Assembly: GCF_900109035.1 (NCBI RefSeq)
Contig: NZ_FNYD01000005.1
Location: 62,001-126,000 of the forward strand
DNA: 64,000 nucleotides
Origin: Cribrihabitans marinus
Lineage (GTDB): Bacteria > Pseudomonadota > Alphaproteobacteria > Rhodobacterales > Rhodobacteraceae
Direction of reading: 5' to 3'
How positions within the stretch are numbered: the first letter of the stretch is position 1; each line of letters opens with the position of its first letter. Below are positions 9,740-19,322 of this stretch, piece by piece. Under the pieces are notes generated by a model that was not told the origin of the DNA, made no database searches, and saw only the letters and a program-made list of their open reading frames with translations. A program made the translations under genes and the position numbers.

Positions 9740-11521
9740 ATGGATCAGTTCACCATCAACCTGCTGTTCGTGGGCGCGAGTTTCGCGCTCTACATCGGCA
9801 TCGCGATCTGGGCCCGTGCCGGGTCCACATCCGAGTTCTACGCCGCCGGGCGCGGCGTGCACCCGGTCACCAACGGCATGGCGACCGCGGCCGATTGGAT
9901 GTCGGCGGCCTCGTTCATCTCGATGGCCGGCCTCATCGCCTTCACCGGCTACGACAACTCGACCTTCCTGATGGGTTGGACCGGTGGCTACGTGCTGCTG
10001 GCGCTGCTGCTTGCGCCCTATCTGCGCAAGTTCGGGAAATACACCGTGTCCGAGTTCATCGGTGACCGGTTCTACTCACCCACCGCGCGCCTTGTCGCGG
10101 TGATCTGCCTGGTCGTCGCCTCGGTGACCTACGTGATCGGCCAGATGACCGGCGTCGGTGTGGCGTTCGGCCGCTTCCTGGAAGTGTCCAACACCGCCGG
10201 CCTGCTGATCGGTGCCTGTGTCGTCTTCGCCTATGCGGTGTTCGGCGGCATGAAGGGCGTGACCTACACGCAGGTGGCGCAGTACTGCGTGCTGATCATG
10301 GCCTACACGATCCCGGCCGTGTTCATCTCGCTGCAGCTCACCGGCAACCCGATCCCGGCGCTGGGCCTCTTCGGCGAGCACCAGGCCTCGGGCGAACCGC
10401 TGCTGGCCAAGCTGGACGCGATCGTCGCGGAACTGGGCTTCAACGAATACACCGCCCATCACGGCGACACGTTCAACATGGTGCTGTTCACGCTCTCGCT
10501 GATGATCGGCACCGCCGGTCTGCCGCACGTGATCATGCGCTTCTTCACCGTGCCCCGCGTGGCCGACGCCCGCTGGTCGGCCGGCTGGACGCTGGTGTTC
10601 ATCGCCCTGCTCTATCTGACCGCCCCGGCTGTCGGCGCCATGGCACGGCTGAACATCACCGACATGATGTGGCCCAACGGCACCAATGGCGAGGCCGTGT
10701 CGGTCGAGATGATCGAGACGGATCCGCGCTATGACTGGATGGCAACCTGGCAGAAGACCGGTCTGCTGGACTGGGAGGACAAGAACGGCGACGGCAAGAT
10801 CCAGTACTACAACGACGCCTCCGAGGAGATGCAGGCGAAGGCCGCCGAGAACGGCTGGACCGGCAACGAGTTGACCAAGTTCAACCGCGACATCCTGGTC
10901 CTGGCCAATCCCGAGATCGCCAACCTTCCGGGCTGGGTGATCGGCCTGGTCGCCGCGGGCGGTCTCGCCGCCGCGCTGTCCACCGCCGCCGGCCTGTTGC
11001 TGGCGATCTCCTCGGCGGTCAGCCACGACCTGATCAAGGGGTCGATCAACCCGCAGATCAGCGAAAAGGGCGAGCTTCTCTCGGCCCGGATCGCGATGGC
11101 GGTGGCGATCGTGGTGGCGACCTACCTGGGTCTGAACCCGCCGGGCTTTGCCGCGCAGACGGTTGCCCTGGCCTTCGGACTGGCCGCGGCGTCGATCTTC
11201 CCGGCGCTGATGATGGGGATCTTCACCAAGGTCAACAACAAGGGCGCGGTCGCAGGCATGATCTCGGGTCTCGTCGTGACGCTGATCTACATCTTCCTGC
11301 ACAAGGGCTGGTTCTTCATCCCCGACACCAACAGCTTCACGGACTCCGATCCGCTGCTGGGCACGATCAAGTCGACCTCGTTCGGCGCGGTCGGTGCGAT
11401 GGTCAACTTCGCGGTGGCCTACATGGTGTCGAGATCGACCGAGGCGATCCCCGCCGAGATCGAAGAGCTGGTGGAAAGCGTGCGCATCCCGCGCGGCGCC
11501 GGCGTGGCACAGGATCACTGA
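9740..11521 (+). CDS. Cation/acetate-type symporter, SSS family (ActP-like, DUF4212-associated subfamily)
   Basis: A 593-residue polytopic membrane protein. SSS landmarks include FYAAGRGVHPVTNGMATAAD, a long GGMKGVTYTQVAQY segment and GGLAAALSTAAGLLLAISSA. A hydrophilic insertion near residues 310-390 is typical of the DUF4212-paired subfamily and not of E. coli ActP. Genomic linkage to acs suggests uptake of acetate or another short-chain monocarboxylate. It is followed by a 16-base-pair hairpin that looks like a terminator. Confidence 0.92.
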   Translation: MDQFTINLLFVGASFALYIGIAIWARAGSTSEFYAAGRGVHPVTNGMATAADWMSAASFISMAGLIAFTGYDNSTFLMGWTGGYVLLALLLAPYLRKFGKYTVSEFIGDRFYSPTARLVAVICLVVASVTYVIGQMTGVGVAFGRFLEVSNTAGLLIGACVVFAYAVFGGMKGVTYTQVAQYCVLIMAYTIPAVFISLQLTGNPIPALGLFGEHQASGEPLLAKLDAIVAELGFNEYTAHHGDTFNMVLFTLSLMIGTAGLPHVIMRFFTVPRVADARWSAGWTLVFIALLYLTAPAVGAMARLNITDMMWPNGTNGEAVSVEMIETDPRYDWMATWQKTGLLDWEDKNGDGKIQYYNDASEEMQAKAAENGWTGNELTKFNRDILVLANPEIANLPGWVIGLVAAGGLAAALSTAAGLLLAISSAVSHDLIKGSINPQISEKGELLSARIAMAVAIVVATYLGLNPPGFAAQTVALAFGLAAASIFPALMMGIFTKVNNKGAVAGMISGLVVTLIYIFLHKGWFFIPDTNSFTDSDPLLGTIKSTSFGAVGAMVNFAVAYMVSRSTEAIPAEIEELVESVRIPRGAGVAQDH

Positions 11522-11576
11522 ACCTCGGCGCGGGCGGGCCGGTCACTCCCCGATTAGTCGCCCGTCCGCGCCACAA

Positions 11577-11610
11577 CCGGTCCCGCCCCGCACCTGCGGG
11601 GCGGGACCGG
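11577..11610 (+). terminator. Long GC-rich hairpin after the symporter gene
   Basis: Bases 11577-11592 and 11595-11610 form a perfect 16-base-pair stem with a two-base loop, followed by ACCGTTTC rather than a clean T run. It sits 55 bases after the symporter stop and 34 bases before the DUF294 gene. It could terminate, attenuate or protect the upstream transcript. Confidence 0.6.
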
Positions 11611-11644
11611 ACCGTTTCAAGCCCGAGTTCCGGAGCCCCTGCCC

Positions 11645-13483
11645 ATGCCGCCGACCGCCACTGCCCCCGATCGCGCCGCGCTGACCCGGTTCCTGTCCTC
11701 GGTGCACCCTTATGACAGTCTCGACGCCGAGGCGCTGAACGCGCTGGCGCCCGACTTCCGGCAGGTCGACCTGCCTGCGGATGCGCCGGTCTATGCGTTG
11801 GGCGACCGGCTGGAGGGGCTTTACCTGATCCAGGACGGCGAGGTCGAGATCACCGACGAGAACAGCAACCCGGTGTCGCTGCTCGGACCGCGCAACTCGT
11901 TCGGGGAACGCGGATTGCTGCGCGATGGCCAGGCGGTGACGCAGGCGCGCACGACCGCCGCGACGCGGCTGCTGCTGCTGCCGGCCGAGGCGTTCCATGC
12001 GCTGATCGCGTCGGAGCCCGCCGTGGCGCGGTTCTTCGACCGGCGCCGGGCCGACACGCCGCGCGGCAGCGACCTGGCGACCAGCCGGGTCGAGACGCTC
12101 ATGGCCGCCGACCCGGTCACCTGCGCCCCCGACACAAGCGTGCAGGATGCCGCGGCGCTGATGCGCGACCACCACATCTCGTCGCTCTGCGTGACCGAGG
12201 GCGACCGGCTGGAAGGCATCGTCACCGTGCGCGACCTGTCCAACAAGGTCGTGGCCACGGGCCTGCCCGCCGACACCGCCATCGCCCGGGTGATGACCGC
12301 CGCGCCGCTGACCCTGTCGCCGGCGGCGGTCGGGTCGGACGTGCTGCACACGATGATGGAACACCGGATCGGCCATGTCCCGATCACCGAGGGCGGCCGC
12401 CTGGTGGGCATCGTCACCCAGACCGACCTGACCCGGTTCCAGGCGGTCAGCTCGGCCGAACTGGTCTCGCGGCTGGCGCGGGCGGACACGGCCGATGAGA
12501 TGGCCAGGGTCACCGCCGAGATCCCGCGCCTGCTGGTGCAGCTGGTTGCCGGCGGCAACCGGCACGAGGTGGTAACGCGCCTGATCACCGACATCGCCGA
12601 CACCGCCACGCGCCGCCTGCTGGCGCTGGCCGAGGCGCAGCTGGGTCCGCCGCCCGTGCCCTACCTGTGGCTGGCCTGCGGCAGCCAGGGCCGCCAGGAA
12701 CAGACCGGGGTCAGCGACCAGGACAACTGCCTGATGCTGGACGATGCGGTGACCGAAGCCCAGATGCCCTATTTCGCCGATCTGGCGAAATTCGTCAGCG
12801 ACGGGCTGGACGCCTGCGGCTATTTCCACTGTCCCGGCGACATGATGGCCACCAACCCGCGCTGGTGCCAGCCGGTGCGGGTCTGGCGCGATTATTTCGC
12901 CGGCTGGATCGCCAGGCCGAACCCCGAGGCGCAGATGCTGGCCTCTGTGATGTTCGACCTGCGCCCGATCGGCGGCGCGGCCGAGCTGTTCCGCGACCTG
13001 CAGGAGGAGACGCTGGCGGCGGCCTCGAAGAACTCGATCTTCGTGGCGCACATGATCTCCAATTCGCTGAAACACACGCCGCCGCTGGGTCTGCTGCGCG
13101 GGCTTGCGACGATCCGGTCCGGCGAGCACCGCAACACGGTGGACATGAAGCACAACGGCGTGGTGCCGGTGGTCGATCTGGGCCGCATCTATGCGCTGCA
13201 GGGGCGGCTGACCGAGGTGAACACGCGCGCCCGGCTGCAGGCCGCGGAATCCGCCGGCGTGCTGAGCGCGTCGGGTGGCCGCGACCTGCTGGACGCCTAT
13301 GACCTGATCGCCGAGACCCGGCTGAACCACCAGGTCGCGCGGGTCCGGCAGGGTGCGGCGCCCGACAATTTCCTGGCGCCCGGCGATCTGTCGGATTTTG
13401 AGCGAAGTCATCTGCGCGACGCCTTCGTCGTGGTAAAGACGATGCAGTCGGCGGTGGGGCAAGGCAAGGGCATGCTCGGCTGA
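11645..13483 (+). CDS. Putative nucleotidyltransferase with cNMP-binding, CBS and DUF294 domains
   Basis: The 612-residue protein has a cyclic-nucleotide-binding-like domain (about residues 20-125), a CBS pair (about 150-270), then a nucleotidyltransferase domain whose GSQGRQE-x5-DQD motif near residue 345 matches the GlnD-type catalytic loop, and a DUF294 C-terminal part. CBS and cNMP modules sense nucleotides, which fits an AMP-linked role beside AMP-forming acs and adenylate kinase. A gene for a membrane PAS-exonuclease lies two genes downstream. Its target is unknown; protein nucleotidylylation is possible by analogy with GlnD. Confidence 0.9.
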   Translation: MPPTATAPDRAALTRFLSSVHPYDSLDAEALNALAPDFRQVDLPADAPVYALGDRLEGLYLIQDGEVEITDENSNPVSLLGPRNSFGERGLLRDGQAVTQARTTAATRLLLLPAEAFHALIASEPAVARFFDRRRADTPRGSDLATSRVETLMAADPVTCAPDTSVQDAAALMRDHHISSLCVTEGDRLEGIVTVRDLSNKVVATGLPADTAIARVMTAAPLTLSPAAVGSDVLHTMMEHRIGHVPITEGGRLVGIVTQTDLTRFQAVSSAELVSRLARADTADEMARVTAEIPRLLVQLVAGGNRHEVVTRLITDIADTATRRLLALAEAQLGPPPVPYLWLACGSQGRQEQTGVSDQDNCLMLDDAVTEAQMPYFADLAKFVSDGLDACGYFHCPGDMMATNPRWCQPVRVWRDYFAGWIARPNPEAQMLASVMFDLRPIGGAAELFRDLQEETLAAASKNSIFVAHMISNSLKHTPPLGLLRGLATIRSGEHRNTVDMKHNGVVPVVDLGRIYALQGRLTEVNTRARLQAAESAGVLSASGGRDLLDAYDLIAETRLNHQVARVRQGAAPDNFLAPGDLSDFERSHLRDAFVVVKTMQSAVGQGKGMLG

Positions 13484-13510
13484 CCGCCGCGCCCGCGGCA
13501 CGGTCGGAAC

Positions 13511-13542
13511 GCCTCCGGCTGGAGTATTTGAAGAACGATGAA
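13511..13542 (+). repeat. Dispersed TATTT element, copy 1
   Basis: After the DUF294 stop, CTCC-ggct-GGAG can fold into a tiny hairpin and is followed by TATTT and a conserved tail ending in GATGAA. Similar 21-base cores occur at 19000-19020 (minus), 44004-44024 (minus), 46986-47006 (minus), 47040-47060 (plus) and 54654-54674 (minus). See findings. Confidence 0.6.
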
Positions 13543-13570
13543 TGCGGCCGAGGGGCCGCCGGGAGGTGCG

Positions 13571-14092
13571 ATGTTTCTGGAGCTGATCGGAACCGTGTTC
13601 GCCGGTCTGGCCATGGCCGGGGTGGTCATGGCGCTCAACCGCGCGACCGGCGGGCGGCTGCCGCGCTGGCTGGTGCCGGTGGCGGCGGGCCTGGCGATGA
13701 TTGCGGTGACCATTTCCAGCGAATACAGCTGGTATGACCGCACCCGCGCCAACCTGCCCGACGGCTTGCAGGTGGTGCAGGAGGTCGAGAGCCGCGCCTT
13801 CTACCGGCCCTGGACCTATGTCGTGCCCTACGTGGACCGGTTCGCGGCGGTGGACACCGCCTCGGTGCAGTCCAACGCGGAGCTGCCGGGCCAGCACCTG
13901 GCGGATCTCTATTTCTTCGGCCGCTGGGCGCCGGTCTCGAAACTGCCGGTGCTGGTCGATTGCGCTGGCGGGCGTCGGGCCAGCCTGGCCGACGGGGCCG
14001 AATTCGGCGACGACGGCGCGGTTCTGGACGCTGAATGGGTGCAGGTGGGCGCCGAGGATCCGGTGCTGCGCGCGATCTGCGAGGCGTCGTGA
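13571..14092 (+). CDS. Hypothetical membrane-anchored protein
   Basis: I place the start at 13571 because GGGAGG lies 4 bases upstream; an ATG at 13538 is in frame but lacks a ribosome site and overlaps a repeat. The 173-residue product has two N-terminal hydrophobic helices (about residues 1-20 and 35-55) and then a soluble domain of about 120 residues with WYDRTRANLP and YVDRFAAVD. Its stop overlaps the next start (TGATG), so it is translationally coupled to the PAS-exonuclease. I do not recognise the family. A role as a partner of that protein is inference. Confidence 0.75.
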   Translation: MFLELIGTVFAGLAMAGVVMALNRATGGRLPRWLVPVAAGLAMIAVTISSEYSWYDRTRANLPDGLQVVQEVESRAFYRPWTYVVPYVDRFAAVDTASVQSNAELPGQHLADLYFFGRWAPVSKLPVLVDCAGGRRASLADGAEFGDDGAVLDAEWVQVGAEDPVLRAICEAS

Positions 14093-15504
14093 TGTTCACC
14101 GGGCTGAGCCTGCGGCTGCGGATCTTCTTGTTCTTCTGCCTGCTGGCTCTTGGCGGTCTGGTGCTGACCGGCGGCGCGCTGACGCTGGCCTATGGCCGGG
14201 CGGAGATGCCGGACCTGCTGGACCCGCTGGTCTTTGCCGGCCTGCTGATCGGCTTTGGCCAGGTCGCGCTGATCGCCGGTGTCTGGCTCTTGTTCGACGA
14301 GAACGTGGCCCGCCCGATCGAGCGGCTGGCGGCGCAGATGCGCGCCCGCGCCCATGCAGGCATCGACGCCGAGATGGACCTGCATTCCGCGCGCTACCTG
14401 GGCGACCTGGCCCCCGCGGCCGCGGGCCTGGCCGGCCGGCTGAGCGAGAGCGCGATGGGCACCGCCGAGGCGGTGATGGCCGAAACCACGCGGCTGGCCT
14501 CGGAGAAGGAGCGGCTGACCGCGCTCCTGACCGAGATCCCGCTGGCGATGGTGCTGGTCAACCCGTCGCATCAGATCGTGCTCTATGACGGGCAGGCCGC
14601 GGCGGTGCTGGCGCAGATCGCCCATCCCAGGCTCAACGCGTCGCTGTTCGACTACCTGGACCGGCGCGCGGTCGAAGCCGCCTATGCCAGGCTGGTCAAG
14701 ACCGGGCTGGAGCAGAGCTGCACCCTGACCGGCAGCGATGGCGCGCAGCAATATGCCGCGCGGATGAAACCGCTGGGCCACACGCCAGGATACATGCTGA
14801 TCTTCGACGACAGCCAGGCGCGGATCGCCCCGGAGGACGCGCGCCCGCTGGTCTATGACTTCGACCTGCTGGACACCGCCGGCGACGACGCCTTCGAGGA
14901 CCGCCGCCTGTCGGACCTGTGTTTCGTGGTGTTCGACACCGAGACAACCGGCCTGCTGCCGCACAAGGACGAGGTGGTGCAGATCGGCGCGGTCCGGGTG
15001 CTGCGCGGCCGCATCGTCGAGGGCGAGACGATGGACCAGCTGGTCGATCCCGGGATCCCGATCCCGCCCGCCTCGACCAGGGTGCATGGCGTCAGCGACG
15101 CGATGGTGCGCGGTGCGCCGGACATTACCGAGGCCGGGCGGCAGTTCCACCAATTCGCCCGCGACGCGGTGATCGTCGCCCATAACGCGCCGTTCGACAT
15201 GGCGTTCCTGCGCCGGCATGCCGGGCGGATGGGGGTGGAATGGGATCATCCGATCCTCGACACCGTGCTGCTGTCGGCGGTGCTGTTCGGCGCCGGCGAA
15301 ACGCATACGCTGGACGCGCTGTGCGCGCGGCTGGGCGTGACGATCCCCGAGCGGTTGCGCCACACCGCCCTGGGCGACGCGCAGGCCACCGCCGAGGTCC
15401 TGGTGCGCATGCTGCCGATGCTCGAGGCGCGCGGGATGGAACGCTTCGGCGACGTGATTGCCGAGACCCGCAAGCACGGCCGGCTGCTGGAAGACCTCAA
15501 CTGA
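14092..15504 (+). CDS. Membrane-bound PAS domain protein with DnaQ-type 3'-5' exonuclease
   Basis: The 470-residue protein starts with two membrane helices (about residues 9-28 and 45-66), a HAMP-like linker with ARPIERLAAQMRAR, a PAS-like domain (about 150-245), and then a DnaQ/DEDD exonuclease domain. Exonuclease motifs are visible: FDTETTG near residue 282, AHNAPFDMAFL, and HTALGDAQAT with the final acidic residue. It resembles a sensor kinase in which the kinase is replaced by a nuclease. It is not the replicative epsilon subunit, which is soluble and about 230 residues. It is coupled to the preceding membrane gene and lies in the acetate locus with the DUF294 protein. Confidence 0.88.
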   Translation: MFTGLSLRLRIFLFFCLLALGGLVLTGGALTLAYGRAEMPDLLDPLVFAGLLIGFGQVALIAGVWLLFDENVARPIERLAAQMRARAHAGIDAEMDLHSARYLGDLAPAAAGLAGRLSESAMGTAEAVMAETTRLASEKERLTALLTEIPLAMVLVNPSHQIVLYDGQAAAVLAQIAHPRLNASLFDYLDRRAVEAAYARLVKTGLEQSCTLTGSDGAQQYAARMKPLGHTPGYMLIFDDSQARIAPEDARPLVYDFDLLDTAGDDAFEDRRLSDLCFVVFDTETTGLLPHKDEVVQIGAVRVLRGRIVEGETMDQLVDPGIPIPPASTRVHGVSDAMVRGAPDITEAGRQFHQFARDAVIVAHNAPFDMAFLRRHAGRMGVEWDHPILDTVLLSAVLFGAGETHTLDALCARLGVTIPERLRHTALGDAQATAEVLVRMLPMLEARGMERFGDVIAETRKHGRLLEDLN

Positions 15505-15593
15505 GGATCCGCGCGGCACAACCCGCCCCGGCATGGACAATTCCCTCGGCCCGTGGCACGTCAGGTCCGAACCCGAGCCGCGGACGGCCCAAG

Positions 15594-16094
15594 ATGACCG
15601 AAACCAGTTTCACCCCCGGCCCCGAAACCGCCCGCGCCTTTCGCGAGGCGCTGGGCTGCTTCGGCACCGGGGTGACGGTCGTCACCGCCGCCACCGCCGA
15701 GGGGCCGCTGGCGATCACGGTAAACTCCTTCACCTCGGTCTCGCTGGACCCGCCGCTGATCCTGTGGTGCGTGGCGACCGGGACCAACCGGTATCCCGGC
15801 TTTGCCGCCGCCGAGCGCTTTGCGGTCCACGTCATGGCCGAGGACCAGCAGGATACCGCGCTGTCCTTTGCCCGTGATGGGGTGGATTTCGACCATGCGG
15901 ACTGGACCGAGGATGCCCACGGCACGCCGGTTCTGCGCGACTGCCTGGCCCGCTTCGACTGCCGCCGCCACTCGCTGCACCAAGCGGGCGATCACGCGAT
16001 CATCGTGGGCGAAGTGCTGCGCGCCATGCATCGCCCCGGCAAGGGGCTGATGTTCAAGCGTGGCCAGTATGGCGGGTTCACAGGCCTGGTCTGA
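15594..16094 (+). CDS. Flavin reductase domain protein (FMN-binding split barrel)
   Basis: A 166-residue protein with the flavin-reductase signature GCFGTGVTVVTA near the start, VNSFTSVSLDPPLILWC, and a C-terminal GDHAIIVGEVL segment. Such proteins reduce FMN or FAD with NAD(P)H and often feed a two-component monooxygenase. No monooxygenase gene is adjacent, so the partner is unknown. It is convergent with polA. Confidence 0.88.
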   Translation: MTETSFTPGPETARAFREALGCFGTGVTVVTAATAEGPLAITVNSFTSVSLDPPLILWCVATGTNRYPGFAAAERFAVHVMAEDQQDTALSFARDGVDFDHADWTEDAHGTPVLRDCLARFDCRRHSLHQAGDHAIIVGEVLRAMHRPGKGLMFKRGQYGGFTGLV

Positions 16095-16144
16095 CCGGGC
16101 CGGCCCCAAGTGCCGCCGCGACGGATCCCACGCAGGGGCGCGGC

Positions 16145-18943
16145 TCAGTGCGCCTCGGCCCAGTTGGCGCCCTGCCCGGCATCCGCGACCAGGTCCACGT
16201 CCAGCTTCACCGCCGGATCGGCGGCCCCCTCCATCACCGCGCGGGCGGCGGCGATGGTGTCGTCCACCGCGTCCTCGGCCACCTCGAACAGCAATTCGTC
16301 ATGCACCTGCAGCAGCATCCTGGCAGGCAGGCCGTCGATCGCCGCAGGCATCCGAACCATCGCCCGCCGGATCACATCCGCCGCCGTGCCCTGGATCGGC
16401 GCATTGATCGCCGCGCGCTTGGCGAAACCGGCATGCGGGCCCTTGGCGTTGATCTCGGGCGTGTGGATGCGGCGCCCGAACAGGGTCTGCACGTATCCGT
16501 TCTCCTTCGCAAAGGCGATGGTGTCGTCCATATAGGCCCGGATGCCCGGGAAGCGTTCGAAATAGCGGTCGATGAAGCCCTGCGCCTCGCCGCGCGGGAT
16601 GCGCAGGTTGCGCGCCAGGCCGAAGCCCGAGATGCCGTAGATCACCCCGAAATTGATCGCCTTGGCGCGGCGGCGCACCTCGGGCGTCATCTCGTCCAGC
16701 GGCACGTCGAACATCTCGCTGGCGGTCATCGCGTGAATGTCCAGCCCGTCGGAAAACGCCTGTTTCAGCGCGTCGATCCCGGCGATGTGGGCAAGGATGC
16801 GCAGCTCGATCTGGGAATAGTCGAGGCTGACCAGCACGTTGCCCGGCTCGGCCACGAAGGCCTCGCGGATGCGGCGGCCCTCGTCAGTGCGCACGGGGAT
16901 GTTCTGCAGGTTGGGATCGGTCGAGGCCAGCCGGCCGGTATTCGCCCCGGTGATCGAATAGGACGTATGCACCCGGCCGGTGTCGCCGTTGATATGGGTC
17001 TGCAGCGCATCGGTATAGGTCGATTTCAGCTTGGACAGCTGCCGCCAGTCCAGCACCCGGCCCGGCAGCTCATGTTCGGTCGCCAGATCCTCGAGCACAT
17101 CGGCCGGCGTCGAATAGGCGCCGGTCTTGCCGCGCTTGCCGCCGGGCAGCGACATCTTGTCGAACAGGATCTCGCCCAGCTGCTTGGGAGAGCCCACGTT
17201 GAATTCCTCGCCCGCCAGCTCGTGGATCTCGGCCTCCAGCCCCGCCATTTTCTGCGCAAAGGCGTTCGACATGCGGCTCAGCACCTCGCGGTCGACCTTG
17301 ATGCCGTGCATCTCCATTTCGGCCAGCACCGGCACCAGCGGGCGTTCCAGCGTCTCGTAGACGGTGGTCACCTTCTCGCGGTGCAGCCGCGGCTTGAAGG
17401 TCTGCCACAGGCGCAGGGTGATGTCGGCATCCTCGGCGGCATAGGCGGTGGCCTCGTCGATGCCCACCTTGTCGAAGGTGATCGCCGACTTGCCCGAGCC
17501 CAGAAGCGGCTTGATCGGGATCGGCGTGTGGCTCAGATAGCGCTCGCTCAGCGCGTCCATCCCGTGTCCGTGCAGCCCGCCATACATTGCATAGCTCAGC
17601 AGCATCGTATCGTCGATCGGCGCCACGTCCACGCCGTGGCGGCGAAAGATCTTGGCGTCATACTTGATGTTCTGCCCGATCTTCAGGATCGCGTCGTCCT
17701 CCAGCACCGGCTTGAGCAGCGCCAGCGCATCTTCCATCGCCATCTGCCCCTCGGCCAGCGCGTCCGAGCCAAAGAGGTCATCCGCCGCCCCGTCGCGATG
17801 GGCTAGCGGGACATAGCAGGCATGGCCCGGCTCCACCGCCAGCGAGATGCCCACCAGACCGGCGGTCATCTCGTTGAGCCCGGTGGTCTCGGTGTCCACG
17901 GCCACATAGCCGCGCTCGCGGATCTGCGCGATCCACGCATCCAGCGTCTCGGTGTCGCGCACGCAGACATAGTTGGCCGGATCAAAGGCGATCTCCTCGG
18001 CGCTGTCCTCGGGCTCGGGCGCGGGCGTGTCCTCGATCACCGGCGGCTCCACGCCCAGCTTGTCGGCGATCCGCTTGGTCAGGGTGCGGAACTCCATCTC
18101 GGCCAGGAACGGCATCAGCGCCTCGGGGTCGGGGTCGCGCACCTCCAGATCGTCCAGCGTGAAATCCAGCGGCGTGTCGCAATCGAGCTGCACAAGCCGC
18201 TTCGACAGCTCGATCTGCTCGCGCTTGTCGATCAGGGTCTGGCGCCGCTTGGGCTGCTTGATCTCGTCGGCGCGGTCCAGCAGATCCTCCAACGAGCCGA
18301 ACTCGTTGATCAGCAGGGCGGCGGTCTTGACCCCGATGCCCGGTGCGCCCGGCACGTTGTCGACGCTGTCCCCGGCCAGCGCCTGCACGTCGACCACCTG
18401 ATCCGGCCAGACGCCGAACTTCTCGAACACCCCGTCGCGGTCGATGCGGCGGTTCTTCATCGCGTCCAGCATCTCGACCCCGTCGCCGACCAGCTGCATC
18501 AGGTCCTTGTCGCTGCTGATGATCGTCACCCGCCCGCCCGCGTCGCGCGCCTGGCAGGCGAGCGTCGCGATGATGTCGTCGGCCTCGTAATTCTCCATCT
18601 CCTTGCACGCGATGTTGAACGCCTCGGTCGCGCGCCGGGTCAGCGGGATCTGCGGGCGCAGATCCTCGGGCATCTCGTCGCGGTTGGCCTTGTAGAGATC
18701 ATAGAGATCGTTGCGGAACGTGTGGCTGCCCTTGTCGAAGATCACTGCCACATGGGTCGGCGCGTCGGGGCCTGCATTGTCCTCGACATAGCGGTAGATC
18801 ATGTTGCAGAACCCGCTGACCGCCCCGATCGGCAGACCGTCGGACTTGCGCGTCAGGGGCGGCAGCGCGTGATAGGCCCGGAAGATGAAGGCCGATCCGT
18901 CGATCAGGTGCAGGTGACTCCCCTTGCCGAAACTGCTGCTCAT
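16145..18943 (-). CDS. polA: DNA polymerase I
   Basis: The 932-residue protein contains all three domains: the 5'-3' exonuclease (about residues 1-290), a 3'-5' exonuclease with VAVDTETTGLN and later DxxxD segments, so proofreading looks intact, and the family A polymerase. Polymerase motifs A (SLDYSQIELR), B (RRRAKAINFGVIYG) and C (LQVHDELLFE) are complete. It functions in Okazaki fragment maturation and repair. It is monocistronic or follows the small zinc-protein gene. Confidence 0.97.
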   Translation of the reverse strand: MSSSFGKGSHLHLIDGSAFIFRAYHALPPLTRKSDGLPIGAVSGFCNMIYRYVEDNAGPDAPTHVAVIFDKGSHTFRNDLYDLYKANRDEMPEDLRPQIPLTRRATEAFNIACKEMENYEADDIIATLACQARDAGGRVTIISSDKDLMQLVGDGVEMLDAMKNRRIDRDGVFEKFGVWPDQVVDVQALAGDSVDNVPGAPGIGVKTAALLINEFGSLEDLLDRADEIKQPKRRQTLIDKREQIELSKRLVQLDCDTPLDFTLDDLEVRDPDPEALMPFLAEMEFRTLTKRIADKLGVEPPVIEDTPAPEPEDSAEEIAFDPANYVCVRDTETLDAWIAQIRERGYVAVDTETTGLNEMTAGLVGISLAVEPGHACYVPLAHRDGAADDLFGSDALAEGQMAMEDALALLKPVLEDDAILKIGQNIKYDAKIFRRHGVDVAPIDDTMLLSYAMYGGLHGHGMDALSERYLSHTPIPIKPLLGSGKSAITFDKVGIDEATAYAAEDADITLRLWQTFKPRLHREKVTTVYETLERPLVPVLAEMEMHGIKVDREVLSRMSNAFAQKMAGLEAEIHELAGEEFNVGSPKQLGEILFDKMSLPGGKRGKTGAYSTPADVLEDLATEHELPGRVLDWRQLSKLKSTYTDALQTHINGDTGRVHTSYSITGANTGRLASTDPNLQNIPVRTDEGRRIREAFVAEPGNVLVSLDYSQIELRILAHIAGIDALKQAFSDGLDIHAMTASEMFDVPLDEMTPEVRRRAKAINFGVIYGISGFGLARNLRIPRGEAQGFIDRYFERFPGIRAYMDDTIAFAKENGYVQTLFGRRIHTPEINAKGPHAGFAKRAAINAPIQGTAADVIRRAMVRMPAAIDGLPARMLLQVHDELLFEVAEDAVDDTIAAARAVMEGAADPAVKLDVDLVADAGQGANWAEAH

Positions 18944-18999
18944 CGCGCGCCCCTCGTCCTGACTCGTCCCGGCCGGTCCGCCCGCGCGAATCCCGGCCC

Positions 19000-19027
19000 T
19001 TCATCTTTTTCCAAATACTCGCGGCGC
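19000..19027 (-). repeat. Dispersed TATTT element, copy 2
   Basis: On the minus strand it reads GAGTATTTGG, AAAAAGATGAA. It lies between the stop of the small zinc-protein gene and polA, again just after a stop codon in the sense direction. Confidence 0.55.
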
Positions 19028-19050
19028 ACCGGTTCGGCTGGGCGTGCCGG

Positions 19051-19230
19051 TCAGGCGGATGCCTCCCGCCCCTTCAGCACGAAGCGGCAATCGCAATACG
19101 GGCACTCGACCCAGCCGGTATCCTCGGGGATCTGCAGCCAGACCCGGGGATGGCCCAGCGCCCCCTCGCCCCCGTCGCAGGCCACGCGGGAGGTCTCGAC
19201 GATTTTCGTTTCCGGCGCTTCGATCGTCAT
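19051..19230 (-). CDS. zf-CHCC type zinc-finger protein
   Basis: A 59-residue protein with one Cys (VACDG), a GHPRVWL segment and a CPYCDCRF cluster, the pattern of the CHCC zinc finger also found in the NDUFS6 accessory subunit of complex I. The start at 19230 (MTIEAPET) is preferred to the ATG at 19272 because the family begins there. Function in bacteria is unclear. Confidence 0.8.
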   Translation of the reverse strand: MTIEAPETKIVETSRVACDGGEGALGHPRVWLQIPEDTGWVECPYCDCRFVLKGREASA

Positions 19231-19322
19231 CGGCTTTGCGGTCCTTTCGGCAGTTGTCGGCCACGCGGGCATGGATTAGGAGCGTTTATGAGCCAAGCCA
19301 AGCTGAGGGGCAAGAGGATCGG

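Noticed and set aside
14092-15504. Calling the PAS-exonuclease gene dnaQ (replicative epsilon subunit)
   Set aside because: It carries two membrane helices and a PAS-like region, and is twice the length of epsilon.
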